A DNA stretch of 64,000 bases from Pseudomonas monteilii NBRC 103158 = DSM 14164 (GTDB lineage: Bacteria; Pseudomonadota; Gammaproteobacteria; Pseudomonadales; Pseudomonadaceae). Shown in pieces: positions 33,087-41,283 of this stretch (positions are counted from its first letter, which is position 1; each line of letters opens with the position of its first letter). The stretch lies in the NCBI RefSeq assembly GCF_000730605.1, contig NZ_BBIS01000009.1, positions 124,001 to 188,000 on the forward strand. The letters are read 5' to 3'. The translations under genes were made by a program, and so were the position numbers. The notes under the pieces were generated by a model. That model was not told the origin of the DNA. It did no database searches and saw only the letters and a list, made by a program, of their open reading frames with translations.

Positions 33087-34457
33087 TCATGCCCGCAACA
33101 GGTGAACTGCCAGGCCGGCCAGGGCGCAAGCGAACAGTACTTCGATCACGCCCCGCTTGAAGCGGAACAAAGCGATCGCAGCTGCAGCTGCAATAGCCGC
33201 GCAAGGCCAGTCAAGCGCTCCACCAAAGCCTTTCGGCCAAAGCACGTGGTAGCCGAAGAACATGGCGAGGTTCAGGATCACGCCCACTACGGCGGCCGTG
33301 ATCCCCGTCAGCGGTGCGGTAAATTTGATCGCGTTGTGGGTCGACTCTACCAACGGTCCACCGATGAGAATGAACAAGAAAGACGGCAAAAAGGTGAACC
33401 AGGTGACGAGGCTCGCCGCGACAGCGCCAGCAAGGAATGGGTGTTCGCTCCCGAACATCGGATAGACGTAGCCACCGACGAAGCCGACGAAGGCAACCAC
33501 CATGATCAGTGGCCCCGGTGTGGTTTCCCCCAAGGCGAGACCATCGATCATCTGGGTGGGTGTCAGCCACCCGTAGTGCCCTACAGCGCCTTGGTAGACA
33601 TAGGGCAATACCGCGTATGCACCGCCAAAAGTCATCAGTGCGGCCTTTGTGAAGAACCAGCCCATCTGCGTCAGGGTGCCGTCCCAGCCAAATGACAGCG
33701 TCAGCAACCCCATGGGCAGTATCCACAGGCCAGCACCGACCAGCAGCAACCGTACCAGGTGCCCCCAGCTGAAACGGGCATGCTCGGGGGGTGGCGTGTC
33801 GTCATCGATCACAGCCGGGCCAAAGCTGTTCTTCGCGGCCGCATGATTGCCGCCAATGACAAACTTGCGGGGAGCGAAGCGACCACCCACATAGCCGATG
33901 ATGGCGGCCATCAGCACGATCAGTGGGAACGGCACGTTATAGGCGAAGATGGCTACGAACGAGGCGCCGGCCATGGCCCACAGCCAGCCATTCTTCAAGG
34001 CCCGTGAACCAATCCGGTGGGCGGCGTGGACGACAATGGCCGTGACCGCCGGCTTGATGCCATAGAAGATCCCCGCGACTACCGGTACCTCGCCAAAGGC
34101 GATGTAGACCCACGACAAACCGATCAGGATGAACAGCGAAGGCAGCACGAACAATGCGCCGGCAATTACCCCGCCGCAGCTGCGATGCATGAGCCAACCA
34201 ATATACGTGGCAAGCTGCTGAGCCTCGGGGCCGGGCAGCAACATGCAGTAGTTCAGTGCATGCAGGAATCGCTTCTCACTGATCCACCGCCGGCGCTCGA
34301 CAAGCTCTTGATGCATGATCGAGATCTGTCCCGCAGGCCCGCCAAAGCTGATGAAGCCCAACTTGAGCCAGAACAGGAAGGCTTCATATGAACTGATTGA
34401 CGGCTGAGTTGCTTGCGACGGTGGTTGTTCAGTCACTGCGGGGCGCGTCTCAACCAT
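33087..34457 (-). CDS. chrA: Chromate efflux transporter, long-chain type
   Basis: A 456-residue polytopic membrane protein made of two homologous halves. Each carries the CHR motif: FGGPAGQISIMHQELVERRRWISEKRFLHALNYCMLLPGPEAQQLATY in the first and TFGGAYAVLPYVYQ...LALGETTPGPLIMV in the second. It should expel chromate. The start at 34457 has GAGGAAG upstream and overlaps the end of the chrB remnant by 8 bases, the usual chrBA arrangement. Confidence 0.92.
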   Translation of the reverse strand: MVETRPAVTEQPPSQATQPSISSYEAFLFWLKLGFISFGGPAGQISIMHQELVERRRWISEKRFLHALNYCMLLPGPEAQQLATYIGWLMHRSCGGVIAGALFVLPSLFILIGLSWVYIAFGEVPVVAGIFYGIKPAVTAIVVHAAHRIGSRALKNGWLWAMAGASFVAIFAYNVPFPLIVLMAAIIGYVGGRFAPRKFVIGGNHAAAKNSFGPAVIDDDTPPPEHARFSWGHLVRLLLVGAGLWILPMGLLTLSFGWDGTLTQMGWFFTKAALMTFGGAYAVLPYVYQGAVGHYGWLTPTQMIDGLALGETTPGPLIMVVAFVGFVGGYVYPMFGSEHPFLAGAVAASLVTWFTFLPSFLFILIGGPLVESTHNAIKFTAPLTGITAAVVGVILNLAMFFGYHVLWPKGFGGALDWPCAAIAAAAAIALFRFKRGVIEVLFACALAGLAVHLLRA

Positions 34458-35078
34458 TTTGGGCTTCCTCACTTGCGAAAGCCGTCAGCAGGCCATCAAA
34501 GATGCCTCCGGCGACCATTGTCAGTTGATCGTCATCGCCAATGCTCTCTCTCAATCCGGCGAGGACACGCTCGATACCGGATGCTTCGGAAGGTTGGTAC
34601 CCCCCAACATCCAGGTAGTGGATAACACCTGCCAGGCGTGCCAAGCCTGGTTGCTGAACGGCAAAGCTCTCAATGAGGGTTTCGAAGGAAACACGGTGGC
34701 CAACGTGGCTGAACCTGGCCCCATCAAAATCGAAGCCGAGCGCATCGCTTGGGCAGTCACCGGGACTGGCCAGCCAAATGAATCGGGCGTCGGGATGGAT
34801 GAAACGACGGATCAGCCAGGCACATGCCAACCGGTCTACCCATGGGCGCTTTCGCGTTGCCCATCGGCGACCTTGGTATTCCCTGCGCTCCAGATGATGG
34901 CCAGCACATCTCGCTCCACGGCTTGAAACGCTTCACGGCCCACGCTTTTTTCAGGCAGCAGGTATACGCCATCCCGCAAAACTGCGGCACCCGAGGCCTT
35001 CAGGGTTCTCCAGGCGCGCATTCGCTCGGTAGCCTTCGCCGTGGGCAAACCAAGGATCAATAGCGACCAATCAAGCAT
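34450..35078 (-). pseudogene. chrB: chrB (chromate resistance regulator) with internal deletion and frameshift
   Basis: The first 70 codons (WSLLILGLPTAKATERMRAWRTLKASGAAVLRDGVYLLP) match the ChrB N-terminal domain. Near 34860 the reading frame changes and homology resumes at TRKRPWVDRLACAWLIRRFIHPDARF through DALGFDFDGARFSHVG and IHYLDVGG, the ChrB C-terminal domain, to the TGA at 34450. About 90-100 residues of the N-terminal domain are missing compared with typical ChrB. ChrB normally senses chromate and controls chrA, so chrA may now be unregulated or silent. Confidence 0.82.
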
Positions 35079-35473
35079 GTAAAGATCTCAACATAAAATA
35101 TTTATTTGTTTACATTATGCAAGACCCACGGAAAAGCAATGACTGAGAAACAAAAGGGAAGAAGGCAGCAATGACTGAGCAGCGTGGGCATCCGATCGGA
35201 GCGCCTGTCAGCACCCTCACGCACCGCCCATGATGCGCTGGGAGGGGGCACCGGAACAGGCATGCCGGTGCTGGTTTCTCAATGCGGCTGTTATCGTATG
35301 TCTCAAGCGCTCATTCTGGTGATGATGGAAGAGGGTCAGATTTTCGATACCGAGCGAATGAGGGCCTGGCTGGTATCTCGTCGAGAACTGATGCCCGTCC
35401 CTACCATTGACCATAGCCAGGCGATATTGGCAGGTTGAACGGGCCAGGGCTCTACTGTGAGAAGCGCCGTGCC
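35079..35473. other. AT-rich promoter area plus unassigned sequence
   Basis: The first 70 bases contain AT-rich sequence (ATAAAATATTTATTTGTTTA) that fits a promoter for the chrBA genes. The rest holds short open frames without recognisable similarity; one rightward frame ending at 35438 is not convincing. A 12-bp direct repeat GCAATGACTGAG occurs at about 35136 and 35168. Confidence 0.4.
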
Positions 35474-35737
35474 TTACTCGGCAGGAATGATCGAAATCTT
35501 TCCATTGCGCTCGACGATAGCGAACTTCACCTGCTCAATTTTTTCGATGCCTTGGCTGTCTCGTGCTCACTCGAGGATATCGTCCTCCGTGAGGCGCGCC
35601 CGGCGCTTCCGGTGGTGAAGAAATCGCCCATCCACATACCATCCCACGCGCTCGAAGCGCCAGACGCGCTGCTGCATCGGCATATCTTCTTGAACAGGGT
35701 GACGTCTGGATACCCGTTCATCTTCCGAGATGATCAC
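35474..35737 (-). pseudogene. YetF/DUF421 protein C-terminal remnant
   Basis: One frame, interrupted by a TGA at 35567-35569, reads RFERVGWYVDGRFLHHRKRRARLTEDDILE-stop-ARDSQGIEKIEQVKFAIVERNGKISIIPAE. This is the soluble C-terminal domain of DUF421/YetF membrane proteins. The membrane domain is missing: upstream sequence is replaced by cinA, whose stop overlaps the region. The nonsense codon probably arose from a Ser TCA. Confidence 0.78.
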
Positions 35738-35742
35738 AGACC

Positions 35743-36246
35743 TCAGGCGCGCTCGCCGCGTAACCAGCGCTGGTGATAGTGGGAAAGCCGGGTCAGCCCG
35801 AACAGGGCGCCTTGGCGCATGACCTCAGACCGCTCGCCGAAGAAACGTTGAGTGCGCGTGAAAACGGCAACGGGTTCGCCGGCAAAAGCCCAAGCAAAGC
35901 ACATCGTCCCCGGTGGTATTCCGGACTCGGGCGCCGGCCCGGCTACCCCGGTGGTGGCGATCACCACATTGGCATCGCTGTCTCGCAACGCGCCCAAGGC
36001 CATTTCCCAGGCTACTGCTTCGCTGGTCAGGCCGTATCGCTCGATGGTTTCGGCGCTGACCCCCAGCAGGCGTTTTTTGGCGTTGGGTGAGTAGACGACA
36101 TAGCCGCTTTCCAACACCTCTCCGGTACCCGGTATCGCCGCCAACAAAGCCACAAGGCAGCCCGCAGTGCACGATTCTGCTGTGCTCAAAACCAGTTTGT
36201 TGTTTTTGAGATAGCCGAGGGCGGCCAGTACAGGGTCGTTTTCCAT
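35743..36246 (-). CDS. CinA-family nicotinamide-nucleotide amidohydrolase (PncC-like)
   Basis: A 167-residue single-domain CinA C-terminal protein. STAESCTAGCLVALLAAIPG carries the catalytic Ser/Thr pair, followed by SGYVVYSPNAKKRLLGV, MALGALRDSDANVVIATTGVAGP and GTMCFAW. It should deamidate NMN to nicotinic acid mononucleotide for NAD recycling. Length matches YdeJ/PncC, with no competence-associated N-terminal domain. Confidence 0.9.
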   Translation of the reverse strand: MENDPVLAALGYLKNNKLVLSTAESCTAGCLVALLAAIPGTGEVLESGYVVYSPNAKKRLLGVSAETIERYGLTSEAVAWEMALGALRDSDANVVIATTGVAGPAPESGIPPGTMCFAWAFAGEPVAVFTRTQRFFGERSEVMRQGALFGLTRLSHYHQRWLRGERA

Positions 36247-36402
36247 TCCAGAGTCGACTCGCTTGTTTTGCGGTGGACGCGATCCTGGTGTGTTTGGTTC
36301 ATCTCATCTATTGCCCGGCGATCTGGAGAAGTGAACCTGACATGAACTTTGCCCCCGCTTCGGCTTCCCTTGTTCAAAGGCAAAGGACAGGAGCGCAAGC
36401 TG

Positions 36403-36561
36403 ATGAAACAGAGCGATAGGCAAAAGGAAGCGGGACAGACCAGGCCGCATGGGGAAGAGGAGCGAGACAACGATGCTCATCGTCCGGATGGATCCACCGG
36501 TACATCCCATGACTCGACAGCGCAAAAAACGGCCCGTGATCACCATCAGCACAAACGCTGA
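36403..36561 (+). CDS. Small hydrophilic hypothetical protein
   Basis: A 52-residue, His/Asp/Arg-rich, probably disordered protein (HGEEERDNDAHRPDGSTGT, ending HHQHKR). AGGAGC is 10 bases before the ATG, and a bidirectional terminator follows at 36585. No family was recognised. Confidence 0.45.
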   Translation: MKQSDRQKEAGQTRPHGEEERDNDAHRPDGSTGTSHDSTAQKTARDHHQHKR

Positions 36562-36584
36562 AACTGCCACATAAAAAAGAGGGT

Positions 36585-36614
36585 GAGGCTCGCCAGCATG
36601 GCGAGCCTCTTTTT
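36585..36614. terminator. Bidirectional terminator
   Basis: GAGGCTCGCC, AGCAT loop, GGCGAGCCTC, followed by TTTTT, with an A-run on the other side. It separates the small ORF from the convergent SDR gene. Confidence 0.88.
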
Positions 36615-36615
36615 G

Positions 36616-37473
36616 CTAGAGGATCGGTTTGCCGCCAGTCACAGCGTAACGTGAGCCACTGATGTAACTGGCCTCGTCGGAGCCCAGCAGCACGTAAATA
36701 GGCGCGACCTCCACCGGTTGCCCGGGGCGTCCCATCGGGTAGCTGGAACCGAAGTTCTTGACGGCTTCGTCCGGCATGGTGGCCGGAATCAAAGGCGTCC
36801 AGATAGGGCCTGGCGCGACGCTGTTGACCCTGATGCCTTTCTTGGCTAGCAACTGAGCCAAGCCGGCAGTGAAGTTGGCAATGGCCCCTTTTGTCGCGGC
36901 ATAGGCCAGCAGGCTGGGGGATGGATCGTCGGAATTGACCGAGCTGGTATTGATGATCGAGCTGCCCTTGGGCATGGAAGGCAGGGCCGCCTGGCAAATA
37001 CGGAAGATGGCGGTGATGTTGGTATCGAAGGTCTTCACCCATTCATCATCGTCGATTTCCTCCAGGGTCTCGTGGGCCATCTGGAACGCCGCGTTGTTGA
37101 CCAGGATGTCGATGCGCCCGAACTGGCTGACGGTCTTTTCGACAATGTCATAGCAGTGCTGTTTATGCGCCAGGTCTCCGGGCAACAGCAGGCATTGACG
37201 GCCTGCGGCCTCAACCCAGCGCGCGGTTTCTTGCGCGTCGTCATGCTCATCCAGATAAGCGATGGCGACGTCGGCTCCTTCACGGGCGTAGGCAATCGCT
37301 ACTGCCCGCCCGATGCCGCTGTCTGCTCCGGTGATGAGTGCAATCTTGCCTTCGAGTCGATTGTGGCCGGTATACGACTGCTCACCACAATCCGGGTAGG
37401 GCTCCATCTTGCGCTGTGAGCCAGGGACATTTTGAGGCTGCGAAGGGAAGGGCGGGGTAGGGAAGTCTCGCAT
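36616..37473 (-). CDS. Short-chain dehydrogenase (YghA-like)
   Basis: A 285-residue SDR with the long N-terminal arm typical of YghA/GsiB-associated stress SDRs (PFPSQPQNVPGSQRKMEPYPD...YTGHNRLEGK). NADP-binding ALITGADSGIGRAVAIA, structural NNAA, catalytic Ser (INTSSV) and YAATKGA (YxxxK) are all present, ending SGSRYAVTGGKPIL. The substrate is unknown; related proteins reduce aldehydes or sugars during stress. Confidence 0.92.
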   Translation of the reverse strand: MRDFPTPPFPSQPQNVPGSQRKMEPYPDCGEQSYTGHNRLEGKIALITGADSGIGRAVAIAYAREGADVAIAYLDEHDDAQETARWVEAAGRQCLLLPGDLAHKQHCYDIVEKTVSQFGRIDILVNNAAFQMAHETLEEIDDDEWVKTFDTNITAIFRICQAALPSMPKGSSIINTSSVNSDDPSPSLLAYAATKGAIANFTAGLAQLLAKKGIRVNSVAPGPIWTPLIPATMPDEAVKNFGSSYPMGRPGQPVEVAPIYVLLGSDEASYISGSRYAVTGGKPIL

Positions 37474-37669
37474 GGTAGAAGCTCCTGCAGTTGAGAACGC
37501 TCATACCGGTTCGAAAGGCCTAGCCCCGGCGTGTTGGTTTCAATCTGCGGTTGGTACGACGAGCGGTGCGGGATATCAATCCAATTGAATTCCATGGCCC
37601 ATCGCCTGTTCTACCGAATCCAGCTCCAGGCTCATCTCTGCGCCCGGAGCCCAATTCCAGGAGTACCGA

Positions 37670-38194
37670 GTGCCTCGAATCATTACCCCTACGACCCCTG
37701 AGCACGAGATCAGCGAACACAATGCCAGGATGTTCGGCTCTCCCAAGGAGCGTCTGGATTTTTACCGGCGTGAGATCCAGTACGAAACCAGCATCCTGGC
37801 CAACCGCACGGACGCCTACCTGGCGGCGCAGTCGTTTCTGGTCATTGCCTTCGTCTCCTCCATGGGAAACCTCAATCAAGGATGGGGCGAGATGTTCACC
37901 CTGATCGTACCGGCGTTCCTTGCCTTGCTCGGGGTATTGAGCTCGCTCAACGCCTGGCCTGGCATCCGCGCGGCGTACAACATCATCGATCACTGGCAGC
38001 TCAAACAAAGTCATTTGCTGCGCAGCGAGCCGTTGATGGGGCTGGCTTACGACGAATCGCCGCTGTTCTGCGAGGCGGAAACCTCGCGTGCAGGGCATCG
38101 AAAGTCATTGCTGTTCTCGCTACGGACGCCGTGGATCTTTCTGGTGTTCTGGGTGCTATTGGGTAGCTACTCGGTTTACATCCAGCTGGCCTGA
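37670..38194 (+). CDS. Hypothetical membrane protein
   Basis: A 174-residue protein with a GTG start preceded by AGGAG at 6 bases. A soluble N-terminus of about 50 residues (ERLDFYRREIQYETSILANRTDAYLAAQS) leads into two adjacent hydrophobic segments (about 47-65 and 70-88). A polar loop and a final membrane helix (TPWIFLVFWVLLGSYSVYI) follow. No family was recognised. Confidence 0.75.
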   Translation: MPRIITPTTPEHEISEHNARMFGSPKERLDFYRREIQYETSILANRTDAYLAAQSFLVIAFVSSMGNLNQGWGEMFTLIVPAFLALLGVLSSLNAWPGIRAAYNIIDHWQLKQSHLLRSEPLMGLAYDESPLFCEAETSRAGHRKSLLFSLRTPWIFLVFWVLLGSYSVYIQLA

Positions 38195-38339
38195 ACACGT
38201 TTGCTTGAAAACATGGCGGTAACGTTTTGAAGACTGAGGCCTTACTGACCGAGCGCCTCAACGCCCGAGGGCCGGGCGGACAAGAAGATGAAGTGCGAAA
38301 CATTGGATTACAGTGGATGCACCGAGGGGAGGGCCGGTG

Positions 38340-38834
38340 TCAAACGTGCAATCCCTCACCCGGCCGCGCAGCTTGTACTTTGGACTCGTCCCAGTCGCTA
38401 CGCGTTGCAGCAGTCAGCGCATCCCAGTCATCAGGAGGGTTGCCGCGGCCCAGCATCTTCTCGAATACGGCGTATGGATCGGATTTGCTGCCTGCGGACC
38501 GTAGGGTATTTTCGTCGTTGACCCATGCATAGACGATGACCTTGGATGTTGAGTCGTAGCGAAAGAACAGCCGAAAGCGCCTGCCGATTTTTGCCCGCCG
38601 CCAATGTCGGTAGGCGGTGACCAGCGTGTTGCCTTGGCGGAACTCATCACGGCCCGAGTCGGCAGGCACAGCCTCCATGATCAGATGGCTCAATGCCCGA
38701 AGCAGCTTGACGTTGGCGTTGCTTTCAAAACCTTGCGGGTCGTTCTGCTCGGCCCGGGCGGCGGCTTCTTGCAATTTGCGTAGCTGTAAAGTCACACCTT
38801 CTTGGAACAACAGTGTCCAGCCATGTCGCAGCAT
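38340..38834 (-). CDS. yhaV: YhaV-family toxin of a type II toxin-antitoxin system
   Basis: A 164-residue protein matching YhaV along its length: HGWTLLFQEGVTLQLRKL, NVKLLRALSHLIMEAVPAD, DEFRQGNTLV, RRFRLFFRYDSTSKVIVYAWVNDENTLRSAGSKSDPYAVFEKMLGRGNPPDDWDAL. YhaV is a RelE-superfamily ribonuclease normally neutralised by PrlF encoded just upstream. Its ATG shares one base with the stop of a 34-codon frame that looks like the end of PrlF. The rest of the antitoxin is missing. Confidence 0.88.
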   Translation of the reverse strand: MLRHGWTLLFQEGVTLQLRKLQEAAARAEQNDPQGFESNANVKLLRALSHLIMEAVPADSGRDEFRQGNTLVTAYRHWRRAKIGRRFRLFFRYDSTSKVIVYAWVNDENTLRSAGSKSDPYAVFEKMLGRGNPPDDWDALTAATRSDWDESKVQAARPGEGLHV

Positions 38835-38938
38835 CAGATCGCGACCTCACCGTCGACATCTTCGTCCAGGTTTACAGAGTGGTTTGCGTTGGCGAGCATG
38901 GTTTGCGCCAAGTCTTCCAGGGACACGATCAGTCTCAT
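38834..38938 (-). pseudogene. Truncated prlF antitoxin (C-terminal remnant)
   Basis: A 34-codon frame ending VNLDEDVDGEVAI and coupled (TGATG) to yhaV. It resembles only the tail of PrlF/SohA, whose full length is about 110 residues with an AbrB-like DNA-binding fold. An in-frame TAG and then the mexT-derived direct repeat (from 38980) lie where the N-terminal part should be, so the antitoxin was probably cut when the neighbouring insertion formed. Confidence 0.55.
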
Positions 38939-38979
38939 AGTGGGAGTTTGAGGTGTCTAGGAAACCAGGGGCGATTCAA

Positions 38980-39048
38980 AGACAGAAGTGATCAGTTGAA
39001 CAGCCTGCCCGACGACGCCTAAAGACTCTCAGGGTCGCCAAAAAACAT
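38980..39048. repeat. Left direct repeat of the HXS insertion (duplicate of the mexT 3' end)
   Basis: A 69-bp segment matching 43374-43442 at 63 of 69 positions, including a perfect 29-bp core (39011-39039 and 43405-43433). Read on the minus strand it encodes MFFGDPESL-stop, the last residues of MexT, plus about 40 bases of 3' flank. Confidence 0.85.
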
Positions 39049-39262
39049 TTTGACTTGGCTCTAGAGCAGTAGTTAGAGCCTGAAAAAATAGAATTGTGCC
39101 CCCAGTTTTGCCCCCATTTGCACCGGGTGTGCGAGTGATCGCGCATGGCGATTTCTGAAGCGGGGTGGGGTGGACGTGACTGGTATTCAGTGCGCCTCCG
39201 TATACTGGATGACCAACCAGAATCCGGCAAATCCCTGGTTATTCGATGAGTCGATATGCGAA
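39049..39262. other. Inner left flank of the insertion, no gene seen
   Basis: About 210 bases with paired GCCCCCA motifs (GCCCCCAGTTTTGCCCCCA near 39098) but no coding frame that survives inspection. It sits between the left repeat and the coding-like tail behind hxsA. Confidence 0.4.
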
Positions 39263-39442
39263 CTACTTAGCCCACCGAGATGAGACATATGGTGTGACGT
39301 CTCTGTCTTCTACCGCCTGAAGCTTGAAGTACTGCCCTTTGGCTTTCAGCGCATGGATGATGCGACATTGGGCATAAGCGGTGCCGTATGAGGTGCTCGG
39401 GCCTTGGTAGCCGGCGTCAAAAATCACATCAGCGCCAAAAAC
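39263..39442 (-). other. Coding-like frame directly behind hxsA, no start codon
   Basis: The hxsA stop codon is followed, in the same frame and without gap, by 59 open codons ending in TAG. They read VFGADVIFDAGYQGP, TAYAQCRIIHALKAKGQYFK and LQAVEDRDVTPYVSSRWAK. Codon choice looks coding. There is no ATG; a GTG exists but has no ribosome site. It may be a readthrough extension, a remnant of a fifth gene, or a relic of a longer HxsA. Confidence 0.45.
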
Positions 39443-40051
39443 TTATGGAATCTTGATACCCAACGCATTCAGCGATGGTGTATCCATCCGGCCATTCACG
39501 GTCAGCCCACTGTCCATCTGAAAGGCCATCAACGCACCACGTGTCGCTTTGCCCATCACCCCATCAATGGAGCCTTGGTAATACTGTCGCACCATCAGCG
39601 CGGTTTGCACACGGGTGACCAGGTTGCTTTTCTGCTCATTGGTCGCGCGGCTCTTTGAAGTGCTCGAACTTGTCCCGCTGGTAGTGCCAGACGACTGATA
39701 AAGACTGTTGCTACTTGGGCTGCTGCTCGAAGCACTCGGCGCGCTGTAGCTTCGGGTACTGGTAGCGGGTGGACTGTAGTAGCGAGGTGCGCTATAGCCA
39801 CCCGAGCCGCTGTAGTGAGAACTGTGCGAACTGTGGGACCGGTGTGAACTGTGTGAGCGATGTGCCGCATAGATGTTCACGGCGTCTGGCGCATTGAGCG
39901 TATCGGCAAATACCGGGGGCTGCAGCTTGTCGTTAGGCTGCCAGTTCGCATCGGCGAGCGGCATATGGCCCGTCTGTGCCAGGGCGGTACCTGCCATAGG
40001 CAGCAAACTGATCCCACTGATCAGGACTTTCCAGCGGTCAAGCAATTTCAC
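39443..40051 (-). CDS. hxsA: His-Xaa-Ser repeat protein HxsA (precursor/target of the HXS system)
   Basis: A 202-residue exported protein. It has a signal peptide (VLISGISLLPMAGTALAQ), then six consecutive His-Xaa-Ser triplets at residues 64-81 (HRSHSSHRSHSSHSSHYS). A Ser/Tyr/Pro-rich linker with several YSAP/YYSPP units runs from about 82 to 135, and a peptidoglycan-binding domain (NLVTRVQTALMVRQYYQGSIDGVMGKATRGALMAFQ, about 143-200) follows. The repeats are the presumed modification site of the two radical SAM enzymes encoded upstream. Its ATG overlaps the hxsC stop by 4 bp. Function of mature HxsA is unknown; cell-wall targeting is inferred from the domain. Confidence 0.93.
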   Translation of the reverse strand: MKLLDRWKVLISGISLLPMAGTALAQTGHMPLADANWQPNDKLQPPVFADTLNAPDAVNIYAAHRSHSSHRSHSSHSSHYSGSGGYSAPRYYSPPATSTRSYSAPSASSSSPSSNSLYQSSGTTSGTSSSTSKSRATNEQKSNLVTRVQTALMVRQYYQGSIDGVMGKATRGALMAFQMDSGLTVNGRMDTPSLNALGIKIP

Positions 40052-41283
40052 TGTGCACTCCTTGCATAGGCGCTAAAGGCCTCGGTCGATAGTTGTTGTA
40101 CGCCGCGGCTCTGCCAGCGGTCGGTGTGGGATTTGAAAAAGCCGGAGCAGTGGCTGACGGCAGCGCATTGCTGACAGGTATCGATGAACAGGTTCTTCCA
40201 GTCCGAGATGCTCTGGCGGGCGAAACGCGAGAGGTGGGCCGGGATCAGGCACAGGGGCAAGTTGTAGATCGAAACCGGCACTCCGCGGTTGAACAGGAAA
40301 TACACTGCCTGGCTCAACGACTCCTCATAGTCCAGCGGGTCAATCCACAGCTCTTCATAGTTCTTCCTAGCCAGGCCGGTACTTTCGATACCCATCAGCG
40401 CAACATGCCGCACGAAGGGCAGGTTCCTGAACACGTAGTGGGCGAGCTCCGGCAAGCGTGGCGTGGTCAGGCGATTGAGCACCACGCGTATCTCGATGAT
40501 CTGGTTGGCACGCGCCAGGTTGTAAAGACCTTGCAGGGTTTCGCTAAACGCGCCGGGAGCCTGCACCACATGGTCATGGTCTTCGGCATTGTCGGCATAC
40601 AGCGGAATACCCCAGCTCAACTGAGGGTGGTCGATAGTAGAGAGTGCTCGGATCCAGCTCGGATCTTTGAACAGGCGACCATTGCTGAGCACATGAATGG
40701 ATTTCTGCGGCAAAACGGCTTTGCACTTGGCCAGAGTTTCGAGTAGGCCGTCGCGATAGAGTGTTGGCTCGCCGCCGCTGATGCCCAGGTTTTCCTCGCT
40801 CGGGTCCATCAGGTCGATCAGCCGAAGGTTTTCCTCGATGTGCCAACGGTCATCGATATCTTTGGGCGGCTGCGAGCACATCAGGCAGAGGCTGTTGCAA
40901 CGATCGGTCATGAACAGCAGGTTGCTGTCCGAGCCTCGTCGATACAGCACTCGTACCAAAGCGTTGCCTGGTGTGATGGCAATGACATCGCCGGGCTGCA
41001 CGACATCGGCATCTTTGGGTGTGTGCAGGTGTAGCCGCTCGCTGTCGAAGTCGCCAATCAATGGCTCTGGGGTCAGGAATCCACCCACGGGCAATGAAAG
41101 CAGGTTCGGGCTCCGCAGCCGTTCTTGGTTTGGCAGCCAAAGCAGCAGCTCACCGACCTCAGCGTTTCCGGCACATACAGCCAGGCCTTGTTCGATAAAC
41201 TCATCCAGGGTGATGACTTTGAGCAGCTTTGGCTCATCCAGGTGATGGATTTCGAAATGGGTATCTTTGCGCAGCATCGCCAT
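40048..41283 (-). CDS. hxsC: His-Xaa-Ser system radical SAM maturase HxsC
   Basis: A 411-residue radical SAM enzyme. The cluster motif is C129-x3-C133-x2-C136 in FMTDRCNSLCLMCSQ, followed by GISGGEPTLYRDGL (SAM-binding GGEP) and HVLSNGRLFKD. An N-terminal domain of about 120 residues precedes the barrel. The C-terminus has a further cysteine group, CQQCAAVSHCSGFF, likely for an auxiliary iron-sulfur cluster. Its ATG overlaps the hxsB stop by one base. It should act with HxsB to modify HxsA post-translationally; the chemistry is not known. Confidence 0.93.
   Translation of the reverse strand: MAMLRKDTHFEIHHLDEPKLLKVITLDEFIEQGLAVCAGNAEVGELLLWLPNQERLRSPNLLSLPVGGFLTPEPLIGDFDSERLHLHTPKDADVVQPGDVIAITPGNALVRVLYRRGSDSNLLFMTDRCNSLCLMCSQPPKDIDDRWHIEENLRLIDLMDPSEENLGISGGEPTLYRDGLLETLAKCKAVLPQKSIHVLSNGRLFKDPSWIRALSTIDHPQLSWGIPLYADNAEDHDHVVQAPGAFSETLQGLYNLARANQIIEIRVVLNRLTTPRLPELAHYVFRNLPFVRHVALMGIESTGLARKNYEELWIDPLDYEESLSQAVYFLFNRGVPVSIYNLPLCLIPAHLSRFARQSISDWKNLFIDTCQQCAAVSHCSGFFKSHTDRWQSRGVQQLSTEAFSAYARSAQ

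Noticed and set aside
35184..35438. 84-codon rightward frame between chrB and the yetF remnant
   Set aside because: No ribosome site or homology; probably noncoding.
39840..39870. Short tandem repeats that could suggest a CRISPR or satellite
   Set aside because: They are the codons of the His-Xaa-Ser tract in hxsA.
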